Translations under genes and position numbers: made by a program
Notes under the pieces: model-generated
Seen by the model: only the letters and a program-made list of their open reading frames with translations
What the model was told of the DNA's origin: nothing
Databases searched by the model: none
Origin: Agroathelia rolfsii
Taxonomy: Eukaryota; Basidiomycota; Agaricomycetes; Amylocorticiales; Amylocorticiaceae
Direction of reading: 5' to 3'
Length of the DNA stretch: 64,000 bases
NCBI GenBank assembly: GCA_018343915.1
Contig: JABRWF010000004.1
Location: 2,170,001 to 2,234,000, forward strand
Shown: piece after piece, positions 12,229 through 23,942 of the stretch
How the letters are laid out: each line of letters begins with the position of its first letter
Numbering within the stretch: the first letter of the stretch is position 1

Positions 12229-15200
12229 ATGGCCGACACGTCCAAACCTATCGCATTCTGCGAACACCTACAACTCTCGAGTGTGGGCGTGCAACCCGCC
12301 TCTATCTCATTCCAGGTACTTAACCGCCTACGCGACATCGTCACCACCATGGGGAGACACTGACGTCGTCTGCGCTAGAACCTCACGCTCGAATCCGCCC
12401 GATTCATATGTGTTCGGGAAAAGGTGAACGAACAGAACCAAGTCGTCATCATCGACCTGGAGGATGCCAATAATGTCCTGCGAAGACCAATCACTGCAGA
12501 CTCAGCGGTATGTCTTGCTGGCCTTTTATGGATTGATGTAACCCATGGCTCATGATTAATCATAGATCATGCACCCGTACGCTTATGAATGAATATTGGA
12601 ATGCTAAGATCCAGACTGACAGGGTTCCCACAGGAAACAGAAGATTTTAGCACTCAAGGGTGCGACAATCATTGCCTTCTAACCCAATTAGTCGTGGTGA
12701 CTGACCATTTCCCATTAGCTGGCCGAACGCTACAAATCTTCAACATTGAAACGAAGCAAAAAGTCAAGTCTCATGTGAACAACGAGGATGTCATTTTTTG
12801 GAAGTGGGTTTCGGACACCATCATTGGCATGGTCACCTCCACCGCTGTGTACCACTGGACGATCGCAGACCCCACCTCACCACCAACAAAGATGTTTGAT
12901 CGCCACGCCACCCTTGCTGATTCACAAATTATCAACTATCGCATAACACCAGACGAGAAGTGGTTTGTCCTGATCGGTATCTCGGGTAACTCGACGAATC
13001 CCAGCGCGTTCAAAGTCAAGGGCTCCATGCAACTTTACTCAAAAGAGCGGGCTGTCAGCCAGGCCATTGAGGGTCACGCAGCCGCATTTGCGCAGATTAA
13101 GCTTGATGGGCATGCGCATCCCACGAAGCTATTCACATTCGCTGTGCGCACTGCAACGGGTGCCAAGGTATGGGTTGGTTCCATGTCAAAGAGCATCCAT
13201 GACTTATGGTGCATTTTTTATTTATTTTTAAAAAAAATAGCTTCACGTCGTCGAAATTGATCATGTCGCGTCAGATCCCCCATTCACCAAGAAGGGCGTC
13301 GATGTTTTCTTCCCGCCTGAAGCCACTACCGACTTCCCCGTGGCCATGCAAGTCTCACACAAGCACGGCATCGTTTATTTGGTCACCAAATTTGGATTCA
13401 TCCACCTCTATGACCTCGAGTCCGGTGCTTGTATTTACATGAACCGTATTTCTGGAGAAACCATCTTTGTGACTGCAGAGCATGAGGCGACAAACGGTAT
13501 CATTGGTGTTAACAAGAAGGGCCAAGTACTTAGCGTCAATGTGGAGGATTCGGCCATCATTCCCTACATTCTCACGGTCCTAAATAACACGGAACTGGCA
13601 TTTAAGCTGGCCAGTCGCGCAAACCTCCCGGGCGCAGACGATCTCTATGTCAGGCAGTATCAGCAACTGTTCCAATCCGGACAGTATGGTGAAGCCGCAA
13701 AGATTGCTGCCAACTCTCCTCGAGTAAGACATCTGTTTTTCAGATGGCCTGGAAACAAGACTGACGAGTGTTATCCAGGGCATCCTGAGGACGGCTCAAG
13801 TAATAGAGTCATTCAAGCAAGCGCCCGCTCCTCCAGGTGGTCTTTCTCCCATTCTCCAATACTTTGGTATTCTTCTTGAGAAGGGTGAATTGAATCATTT
13901 GGAATCGATCGAGTTGGCACGCCCCGTTCTCCAGCAAGGTCGCAAGCAACTCCTCGAGAAGTGGCTGAAGGAGAACAAGGTAAACAACCTCCGGTCTTTG
14001 CAATGGTCTACTTTACTGACCATAATCGTATATTCTAGCTTACTTGCAGTGAGGAGCTCGGTGATATTGTCCGCCTACAAGATATGACCCTTGCACTCAG
14101 TGTCTATCTTCGCGCAAACGTCCCCAATAAGGTCGTTGCTTGCTTTGCAGAGACGGGCCAGACGGACAAGATCGTCTTGTATTCGAAGAAAGTTGGATAC
14201 ACGCCCGACTATGTTGCGCTCCTGCAACATGTTATGCGAGTCAACCCTGAGAAGGGCGCCGAGTTTGCCACGCAGCTTGTGAACGACGAGAATGGACCTA
14301 TGGTCGATGTCGAGAGGGTATGCTTTGCTCATGTTCCATTTGAGATACCGAAAACCAATTAATTCCCCATGTCATAGGTGGTCGATATCTTTATGTCGCA
14401 GAACATGATCCAGCCAGCGACGTCTTTCCTCCTTGACGCTCTCAAGGATAACAAGCCAGAACAAGGACACCTGCAGACTCGTTTGCTTGAGATGAACCTG
14501 GTTCACGCGCCTCAAGTTGCTGATGCCATTCTTGGCAATGAGATGTTCAGTCACTATGACCGGCCTCGCATTGCCAACCTTTGCGAGAAGGCTGGTCTGT
14601 TACAGCGCGCTTTGGAGCACTACGAGGATCTTGCGGACATTAAGCGAGCTATCGTTCACACGACTGTTCTCCAGCCCGAAGTATGTGTTGAGCCCGATTG
14701 TATGATTGTAACAGGGATATCTCATTATTTTTTCGCAGTGGCTTGTGAACTACTTCAGCCGTCTCACAACTGATCAAACGATGGCATGCTTGCAAGAGAT
14801 GTTGCGCGTTAATATCCGCCAGAACCTCCAGGTTGTTATCCAAATTGCGACCAAATACTCCGACATTCTTGGTCCTGTCAAGTTGATCGAGATGTTTGAG
14901 AGCTTCAAGACCTTTGAGGGTACATACTTGGGTCATCCCTAGTCGATGTTGATTGGTGTCTGATCATGTTCTTCCACCTTAGGCTTGTACTACTATCTGG
15001 GCTCCATCGTCAACCTCAGTGAAGATCCCGAAGTTCATTTCAAGTACATCCAAGCGGCGACCCGCACGGGCCAGATCCGCGAAGTTGAGCGTATCTGCCG
15101 TGAGAGTAACCACTACAACCCAGAGAAGGTCAAGAACTTCTTGAAGGAGGCCAAATTGCAGGACCAACTTCCGTTGATCATCGTCTGTGACCGCTTCGAC

Positions 15201-18200
15201 TTCGTGCACGATCTAGTGCTCTACCTGTATCAGAATGGTCTTACGAGCTTCATCGAGGTGTACGTCCAGCGCGTCAACTCATTCCGTACTCCTCAAGTTG
15301 TCGGCGGTCTCTTAGACGTCGACTGTGAAGAAACTACGATTAAGAACTTGTTGGCCTCTGTGACTGGCAACTTCCCTATTGACGAGCTCGTTGCCGAGGT
15401 TGAGCAGAGGAACAGGCTCAAGCTGATCCTTCCTTGGCTTGAGAGCCGTGTGCAGGCTGGTAGTCAGGACCCTCCCATCTACAATGCTCTGGCGAAGATT
15501 TACATTGATAGTAATAATAACCCCGAGGCGTTCTTGAAGGAGAACAACGTAAGGCGCCATTTTCTCTTCTGTCAATGTAGCCATGCATCTAATACGCTCT
15601 TCTACAGTTGTACGAGCCGCTTGTGGTTGGCAAGTTCTGCGAGAAACGCGATCCATACCTCGCATACATTGCTTATGCCAAAGGATTCTGCGATGATGAG
15701 CTTATTGCCATCACCAATGAGAACTCCATGTTTAAACAGCAGGCTCGTTATCTCGTCAGGCGTCGTCAACCGGAACTTTGGGCTCAGGTCCTTGTTGGAG
15801 ACAACATCTACCGTCGTCAGCTTATTGACCAGGTGAGGGGAAAATGTCATATACAGCGATATGATATATTTCTAAATTCTTTTTTCAAGATTATTGCCAC
15901 TGCTTTGCCGGAGTCTACGGACCCTGACGATGTCTCAATCACTGTCAAAGCATTCCTCACGGCCGACCTCCCCATTGAACTCATCGAGATCTTGGAGAAG
16001 ATCATCATCGAGCCATCGCCTTTCAGCGACAACAAGAACCTCCAGAACTTGCTCATGCTTACTGCCATTCGCGCAGATAAGGGCAAAGTTGTTGGCTACA
16101 TCAACAAGCTCGAGAACTACGATGCCAGTGAGATTGCTAAGATTGCGATTGACCATGGTCTGTTCGAGGAGGCGTTATCGATCTACAAAAAGTACAACGA
16201 GCACGCGCTGGCGATCAACGTCCTTGTTGAACACATTGTTTCATTGGACCGTGGTGTCGACTTTGCAAACAAGGTCAACAAGCCAGAGGTCTGGAGCCGA
16301 CTTGCCAAGGCCCAGCTCGACGGTCTTCGTATCAAGGACTCCATCGGTAAGTTCACCCGGCGTATGCGCTTTGCAGTGAGCGTCTGCTGACAAACTGTCT
16401 AGACTCGTACATCAAGGCAGAGGATCCCTCCAACTACTCCGAAGTTATCGAGATCGCCAATCGTGCTGGTAAGCATGATGATCTTGTCCGCTACCTGCAA
16501 ATGGCTCGCAAGTCCCTGCGGGAACCCAAGATTGACACGGAGCTTGCGTACGCATACGCTAAGACGGATCGCTTACACGATATGGAGGATTTCCTTGCCA
16601 TGACCAACGTTGCGGATATCCTCGAGGTTGGAGAGAAGTGTTTCGAGGATGAGCTGTACCAGGCCGCCAAGTTGTTGTTCTCTAGCATCTCGAACTGGGC
16701 CCGGCTTGCTACGACTCTTATCTACTTGGGTGAGAATCAGGCTGCGGTGGAGAGTGCTCGTAAGGCTGGCAACACCCAGTAAGCACTCGTTTATTATTTT
16801 GGTATTGACATTTACTGATCTTGCTGTAGCGTTTGGAAGCAGGTTCATGCCGCCTGTATCGAGAAGGCCGAATTCCGTTTGGTATGTCCCCATTTCGAAT
16901 TCTTGAGGGAGTATGCTCTCATCATTATCTCAGGCTCAAATTTGCGGTCTCAACATTGTTGTGCACGCGGTAAGTATCTGATGGTTTTGAATCCCATTTG
17001 ATCTTTTCCTAATGCAAAATGCGTCTACAGGAGGAACTTGCTGGATTGATCCAAATATATGAGCGTCGTGGCTACTTCGACGAAATCCTGTCTCTCCTTG
17101 AAGCTGGCCTCAGTCTCGAGCGTGCTCACGTAAGTTATCATTCTATTTTAACTGCTGAATATTCAAGCTAATTGTTTGTTTAGATGGGTATCTTCACCGA
17201 GCTCTCTATCTTATATAGCAAGTACCGCCCTGCTAAGTGTATGATTCTGTTTTTTTTGTTCGAGTTGCATTTTGGTTTCTGACGAGTTGGTCAGTGATGG
17301 AGCATCTGAAACTTTTCGTTTCTCGTATCAACATCCCCAAGGTAGTTATTTCCATGAGTTTATACTTACTGGGTGCTGATATGTTATACATAGGTCATCA
17401 AAGCTACCGAGAAGGTTCACTTGTGGCCCGAACTCGTATTCTTGTACATCAAGTATGATGAATTCGTAAGTATTTATATGAGGAACAAATCACATCCATT
17501 GATCTAATCATGCATTCCAGGACAATGCTGCGCTTGCTATGATTGAAAGGTCTGCGGATGCTTGGGAGCACAATCAATTCAAGGATGTTATCGTTCGTGC
17601 AGCCAACGTCGAGATGTGTGTTCAGCTCACATTTCTAATTTTTATGGCTAAATAACTAACTTGCCTCTTCCAGCTACTACAAGGCTCTCTCGTTCTATTT
17701 GGAGCAACAACCCACGTTGTTGACAGACCTTCTCTCTGTGCTCATCCCTCGTATCGATCATGCCCGAGTTGTGCGAACATTCAGGCAATCCGAGCATCTT
17801 CCTCTCATCCGCTCTTACCTAATTGCTATCCAACATGTGAGATTCTGTCACAGAGAATGTCCATTACCACATCTAATCTCTTATTTAGCTCAACATCGAA
17901 GCCGTCAACAGCGCCTACAACGAACTCTTGATCGAAGAAGAGGACTACGAGACTTTGCGCGACTCGATTGACAGCTTCGACAACTTCGATCACATCAAAC
18001 TTGCTCAAGAACTGCAGCAACATGAGTTGTTGGAGTTCAGACGTTTGGCTGCACATATCTACAAGGTTCGCCCTGAACGCCTTAGCAAAATATACTGCAT
18101 CTACTAATTCTGATCCTGTGTAGAAAAATTCGCGATGGGAGGAGTCAATCTCGCTCTCTAAGCAAGACCGTCTGTTCAAGGATGCTATGGTCACCGCCGC

Positions 18201-18784
18201 CGCCTCGGGATCGCAAGACGTTGCAGAGGAGCTCCTATCGTACTTCGTCGACATTGGCAACAAAGAATGCTTCGCGGCCATGCTGTTCATCTGTTTCGAT
18301 CTATTGCGCCCTGATGTTGTGGAGGAGCTCTCGTGGCAACACGGTCTTAATGACTTCTACATGCCCTACAAGATCCAAAGCCAACGCACGCTGGTGGAAA
18401 AGGTTATTTTCATCCTTGCTGATAATTTGATGGCTTAACTGACGCATTCTTATCTCCGTTTTAGATTGCACAACTCGAAAAGGAGGTCAAGGAGCGTGCC
18501 AAGAAGGAGGATCAAAAAGAGAAGCAAGAGGCAGAGGCACCTATTATTGCTCCTGGCTCACGACTGATGATCACGCAAGGGAACGGGTAAGTACTGGATT
18601 GTTTTTACATCTCAACTGAGTCATCTAATAGTGGGCCTCAAATAGCTTTGCGGGCACTGTACCCTCGCCTATGCCCAACGGAGGCTTCATGCAGCCTATG
18701 CCACCTGTCAGTCTCCTCTTACTTGCTCCCTCTTCTTATTCTGAAAGTTGACTTGGGTTACAGGCTATGACCGGATTTTATTAA
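12229..18784 (+). CDS. CHC1: Clathrin heavy chain
   Basis: Forms the legs of the clathrin triskelion that coats endocytic and Golgi/endosome vesicles. The start [20 protein letters not shown] at 12229 matches the family N-terminus. The beta-propeller covers about the first 360 residues ([39 protein letters not shown]). It is followed by the alpha-solenoid of CHCR repeats through to the trimerisation region ([20 protein letters not shown] near 18330-18385). The tail is short and Gly/Pro/Met-rich ([20 protein letters not shown]), ending in GFY before the TAA at 18782. The length is near 1,690 aa, as expected. At least 17 introns break it, densest after 16.7 kb where some exons are only tens of bases long. 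The bases just before the ATG are C/T-rich. Intact and highly conserved. Confidence 0.97.
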
Positions 18785-19149
18785 TTGTCTTGATGCTTCA
18801 ACTATATGTTCGGCATATTAGACCACGGACACTGTTTAATCATTACATAGTTCTTGTTGTTTGATTGTTGTAATTGGATTTCTCTCTCTTTTACCATTCT
18901 CTGACGGATATAAATGCATTGGCACGACTATGACAAGTTGGTTTGGTCACTTAAGAATACAGAATTTCGTATGACAAGGTATTGCATTACGATGTGAATT
19001 ACTAGCTCCAGTACGCGATTGTCGACCAATAGGCTGTGTGATAGGAACGAGTGGATCAAATTTTAATAATAAAAATAAATCGATGTTACGGGGTGAACTA
19101 AGGCCTTAACTGAGTACCAGAAATGAAGAACAAATAATCGGCCAAACGT
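18785..19149. other. Convergent 3' intergenic region, CHC1 / PET191
   Basis: 365 bp between two converging stop codons. It is AT-rich and carries the 3' UTRs of both genes. No gene or clear structure seen. Confidence 0.5.
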
Positions 19150-19484
19150 CTATGATGATGGATGTTGCGTGGTCGCCGAGTTGTCTTTTGGCGGTGTTGG
19201 GAAATTGACGCTGTTGCCTCTGAAGCGCTTCCTCATGTCCAGCTAGGAAACAAGATATATGAACTTGAGCAACTATTGCGCTGGGCAGTAGACAGTCATG
19301 ATATACGCACCATGCCGCGTTTACAGTCATATGTAGCCTTGCGCAAGGAGCGGCATTGCTCTGGTAGCTCATCCATGTGTTCCTTGAGGCATGTTGATGG
19401 CAAATGGCCTTGTTTAAGAACGCAGTCCGAGTGTAATACACAGTCTTTAAGTGCATCGAGCAGAGCCTGACATGAAGAGGACAT
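19150..19484 (-). CDS. PET191: Cytochrome c oxidase assembly factor PET191 (COA5 family)
   Basis: A small twin-CX9C-type protein of the mitochondrial intermembrane space needed to assemble cytochrome c oxidase. Exon 1 (19484-19311) encodes MSSSCQALLDALKDCVLHSD, with Cys spacings CX9C (CQALLDALKDC), CX10C and a second CX9C (CRSLRKATYDC). A donor GTGCGT follows the Met of CKRGM. Exon 2 (19242-19150) continues LDMRKRFRGNSVNFPTPPKD and ends at TAG. The product is about 88 aa, a little shorter than the yeast protein. LDMRKRFRG is the conserved C-terminal signature of the family. It is divergent from IBA57 with only 108 bp between start codons. Confidence 0.93.
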
Positions 19485-19592
19485 GGTAGTAATGATGATG
19501 GCCGTTCGGGAATGTGCTTACAGAAGTAGAGTCCATAATTTCCGCTTCAAGTTGTGCCAGTGCATCTCGCCGCTCCGTCATCATCGCCATCC
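19485..19592. promoter_or_regulatory. Compact divergent promoter PET191 / IBA57
   Basis: 108 bp separate the ATG of PET191 (minus) from the ATG of IBA57 (plus). Both genes serve mitochondrial metalloprotein assembly. No TATA box is visible. The intergenic DNA must contain both 5' UTRs, so promoter elements are either shared or lie inside the opposite gene. Confidence 0.6.
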
Positions 19593-20933
19593 ATGTCGCG
19601 CATACTCCAGTCCTCTCTCAAACTCGCAACACGCACACCCTCTATCGCACGCGTACCAGACAGAGCGCTCATATCCCTCTCGGGGCGCGACGTGCGCAAG
19701 TTCTTGAATGGGCTCCTAAGCTCGGGTTTACCGCAAGAAACAGTGCTGCCGCATTACTCAGCGCTGCTACATCCTCAGGCTCGCATCACACTTTGTCCAT
19801 GTACTATATGACCACTTGTGTGTGTCTTACACTTCTTTCCAATCAAGTAGGGAAAAGTACTCTATGATCTCTTCGTCTACCAACACTTGGACGAGGCCAA
19901 CGACAATAATCTCTCTTACATTATCGAGCATGACTCGCGAGCGCCAGCACCGCTGCTGGATATGCTCAAGAAGCACGTTTTGCGCGCCAGGGTGAAGCTA
20001 CGTGATATTTCGCAGGAGTACGACGTCTGGGCCGCATGGGGCTCGGATTCCACCGCAGGCTGGGACACCGTCACCCGACAGTGGTCGGTAGCTAAGAGCG
20101 GATGTGTCGAGCCTGTGTGGGATGCGCAGGAGTGGCCGTGGGGTGTGACTCCCGATATTATTAGAGATAGAAGAGCGCCCGGTATGGGTGAGAGGCTGCT
20201 CGTGAGGAAGTCTGACCAACGTACGCTTTCCCCCCCTTGGATTATGACCTAATCCCTTGCTAACGTTAGCCCTTAAGCAAAGGAGGTTGCTACCCACGAC
20301 GAAGTATCATCTGACGCATATACACTGCATAGAATCATGCACGGTGTTCCAGAAGGTCTGACAGACATCCCCTACGAAGGCGCGTTCCCTATGGAATCCA
20401 ATCTTGATCTCATGGGTGCTGGTGAGCGCATATAGTCTCCCCACTTTCGTCATACGCTTACAATCACGAATTTCAGTGGATTTTCGTAAAGGCTGCTACG
20501 TAGGCCAAGAACTGACCGTGCGTACATACCACCAAGGCGTTATCCGAAAGCGTATACTGCCTGTGTCGATACATAAGGCAGATCAACCGTCCGTATCCAA
20601 TATTTGTCTAGTTTGACGATTTTTTTTTCTGATCTCCTACCTTCAAATAGGGCGCCTATCTCATTTTCTCCTGATAATTCCGCGTCAACGTTTGCGCCTG
20701 GGACGAAGATTGCCCTTGCCAGTTCACCGTCATCACCGAGGGCACGAGGAGGGGGACGCCTACTCTCCTCTACCCAGGGCCTTGGCTTGGCTTTGCTACG
20801 TTATGACGGATTCGGGAATATATTCAAGGAGGACCAGAAATTACTGCTTGACTCTTCCAGCGAAGACAAGTGGGCTGTGACTCCATGGGTACCCGAGTGG
20901 TGGTCGCAGGGTGATGTGAGTGGCAACGCCTGA
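19593..20933 (+). CDS. IBA57: Mitochondrial iron-sulfur assembly factor IBA57 (CAF17, YgfZ/GcvT-like)
   Basis: A folate-binding-fold protein of the mitochondrial matrix. With ISCA proteins it helps insert [4Fe-4S] clusters into aconitase and lipoyl synthase-type targets. The start is [20 protein letters not shown] at 19593, basic and hydroxylated like a mitochondrial leader. The fold begins with [20 protein letters not shown]. Later exons give [36 protein letters not shown] and, decisively, the family signature [15 protein letters not shown] near 20490-20535. The C-terminal part ends ...[11 protein letters not shown] at 20933. Four introns are needed (around 19795-19855, 20220-20280, 20420-20476 and 20593-20650). 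It is convergent with the ADF-H/PH gene, 200 bp away. Confidence 0.92.
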
Positions 20934-21134
20934 TTTTATTGATAAAGATTGCATTCCATCCAGACACTACTGTCCCGAGATGATCATGATAATAATTTAC
21001 AATGTTTTAAAAAATATAAGCCCAGAACTTAAACCATTAGCAAATAAGAATTAATTGTTATAGGAGCATAGATGAGAGATATTTTCGTAAATGAATGGAA
21101 GGAATGAGGCTCAGTAAATCGCGAGATTGGTTGG

Positions 21135-23418
21135 TTAGATACCAGCCGCCTTGTGAATGAAACCAAGAAATTGTATCTGCAGCAACACATTAATTAATTT
21201 ACTTTTGTGAGGACCGTTTAGCTGATGAACAAACTCACCTTTTCTTCAGCGGAATCACAATACACGAACAACGGTCTTATCGACGCCTCAGTCCATACAA
21301 TCGCAAAGGAATGAGGTATAGCCTCGAGCTCCTCGAAGCCCTGATGCCATTCCCTTATAGCTTTGACTTCCCCAGCTAACTCGATACTGTCCAAAATTTG
21401 AGTATCCTGGGACCGAAAAGGGTAAGTATGATAAAGCAACGAATTCAAGTCGAAAGTTGGTACCTGTGCAGCCCGATATAGCATTAATTGCGAGCCCAAG
21501 AACCTAAACCATCGTCTCTTCCACGGCGATGAATCCTCCACTTGGATGGTGACCCAACCACACATATGCGTATCATACAGAGCATGACTCGTGTGCTTGA
21601 TCTTGGTGATCTTCTCCATCCTCCTTCGCTCCTCAGCAGCAGCCTGCTCTGCCTGGAACCTCTTTTCCTCCTCTTGCTTACGCTCTTGCTCCTCCCGCCA
21701 CTCCTGCAGCATTCTACTAGCCGCCAACCGCCTTTCCCTCTCCATTCTCTTACGCTCTTCGATCTCCCTCACACGCCTCTCTTCGGCCTCCCTTGCCTCC
21801 TGCTCCTTGCGCGCCCTCTCCATAGCCACAAACCTCAGCGTTTTCTCAAGCTCCTCCTTGCGCTGCCTCTCCTCCTCCTCAAACGCCCTCATCTGCTCCT
21901 CCTTCTCCGCCGCCTTCTTCCGCTGCCTCTCCTTCTCCTCCCTGATCGCTATCCGCTCCTCATGCTCACGCTTGCGCTGCGCCTCCACGCGCCGACGCGC
22001 CGCTTCTTCTGGATCGGTCGCTGCTGTTGTTAGACCCAACCGTGAGTTACCACCACCACTGATGATTGTGGATACACTCTGCCCACCCCATTTAGCCCTT
22101 AGTTCTTCCGAAGGCAGCGGCAACTCTCCACGGTGCGGGGACGGATGCCGTCGGCCGATGACGACGAGATCGCCATCATCGTCATCAAGGCCCCCTTCGT
22201 ACGACCCACCTCCGCTGCCACCACCACCACCACCACCACCACCACCGAATCTATCAGTCGTGTGTGCTCTCTTGGCGAGGAGCAATGCGTTGTGGTCAAT
22301 GCTCGATCTGCCCCTCTCATAACCATGGCCACCCCAAGACGATTTAGGAGGTGGTGAGGGTGCGAGATCTCGCCCATTGCCCGCATGATGATAGGGCTCG
22401 GGAGGGAGCTTCTTCTTCCTGCCAAGGATGTTGAAGAACAGGCCCTTTGTCGGGCTCGAGCTGGTCGGCGGCGAGGGCAGTGCGCTCGATTCGGATTGAT
22501 GGCGGCGAATGGAGTCGGAGCCGTAATAGTGCGGGTAAGCAGGGAGAGCCTTGTTGTTGTTGTTGTTGCTGTTGCTCGTAATTGTATGGGAATGCATCGC
22601 TATCATGCTGGACGAGGGTGTTAGTGCTGGAGATGTAGTGGTGGTGTTAGTGTAGGCGTCGTTATTGGGAGAGGGGGCGGTGGTAGGTATGAAGAGGAGA
22701 GGGGTAATATCAGCGAGCGACTGTGTTGTGATATGTCTATCATGGGCCTAGAGCAAGGGATAAGGAGAAAAGGAGAAAAGTGATGTGAGCACTAATAGAA
22801 CCTGTGACAATAATGATGGCGCTGTGTAGCACAAGGGGTTGTAGAGCATGGATAGGCGATGAATTCCATTACACACCTTCAATAGCGCAGACACCGGCCG
22901 GGAGTTGGCCAACACTTGCGCTGTGAACGATAAGTCGCCGTGTGGTGATCAAGTCATGGTCAATCAAATATCATCAGTATCATGATATACATTCAAGTGG
23001 CATCATTGAAATCAGATACCCGAACGCACCTCGCCGAGGATTGGTGATCTCTTTGGGTATATAGGTGATCAGGAGCGCCTTGTCTTGGCCATCGACGGTC
23101 TCACGGCAGAAAGCAAACGAAACGTCATCGTCTGCCTCTAGTCTGCCTCTCATCTCTTGCAGGCCGCCAGCGCCACTTGCGTAGACATACAGTTTGCTGG
23201 AGTCCTGTGTGAGCAAGCGATGTTAGCCAGAGAGCAGCGAGCGTCATGTGGGGCTGCGTACGTCTACATATCGAAGTAGCAGCCTTTTGAATTGTCCAAA
23301 TGAGTATGTATATATGAATGTGCCAAGCAACGCAGCACACTCACCAGTCCAAGGCGGGTGGGTTATCTAGGATGGCATCATAAGTTTCCAAAATCTGAGA
23401 GTCACTGACGTCCAGCAT
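21135..23418 (-). CDS. Actin-binding ADF-H domain protein with charged helix and C-terminal PH domain
   Basis: The start is MLDVSDSQILETYDAILDNP (ATG at 23418). It is followed across an intron by LRYVDSSKLYVYASG and VSFAFCRETVDGQDKALLIT, together an ADF-homology fold of the coactosin/Abp1 kind. After AQVLANSRPVSALLK comes a Ser/Pro/Asn-rich linker and a polyglycine run coded by a (CCA/GGT) repeat. About 140 residues of E/R/K-rich helix follow (about 21600-22020), then a PH-like domain: CGWVTIQVEDSSPWKRRWFR, then ILDSIELAGEVKAIREWHQG. The last exon gives IQFLGFIHKAAGI and stops at 21135. The likely role is linking F-actin to membrane phosphoinositides. The exact family name is unknown to me. 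ADF-H at one end and PH at the other are both readable; function is inferred. Confidence 0.85.
22218..22246. repeat. (CCA)n trinucleotide repeat
   Basis: An uninterrupted CCA run of nearly ten units inside the ADF-H/PH gene. On the coding strand it reads GGT and encodes polyglycine. It is likely to vary in length between strains. Confidence 0.9.
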
Positions 23419-23421
23419 CGT

Positions 23422-23450
23422 GGGTATTGGGCTATGGGTATGGGTATGGG
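23422..23450 (+). other. Predicted G-quadruplex next to a start codon
   Basis: Five GGG runs separated by 3-4 bases (units like GGGTAT) lie on the plus strand, 3 bp beyond the ATG of the minus-strand ADF-H/PH gene. The 5' UTR of that gene is thus C-rich (CCCATA repeats) and its template strand G-rich. The motif is visible; folding is inferred. Confidence 0.7.
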
Positions 23451-23942
23451 TATTGGTATAGGAGAGAAATAAAAAATAATAAAAAAGCGTCTGCGGGGCG
23501 GCGTAGAGTTCAAGAGGGCGTGTAATGTGAGATCAAAGCATTCGCCGCTTGTTGTCATTAGCTCAAGTCTTATATTGCTTCCGTCTCTGAACAATAGAGA
23601 GAACAGAACACCTTTGATTACAACAGATGCTTGGTAAACAATGGCACAACTCACTCATAAATAATGACATTCCATTGTTTGCACTACACATTACATTCTC
23701 AACTAGGAAAATACATGACGATTTACACCACAGTTCATTTCACATTACAGAAAATGTCAGCTCAACATCCACCTGTTCATTTCTCTTTTCAGTCAAAGCG
23801 CTAAAGTTAAACTGATGGTTACCGCCCGGTACATGCGCTTCACTCAAAGTGCAACCAAGACAACACCGTTTACGGCCATGTTCTAGAGCGCGTTTCTGCT
23901 AACAGGCACCCCATCCATCAGGCATGTCGACAATCGGGCCCT

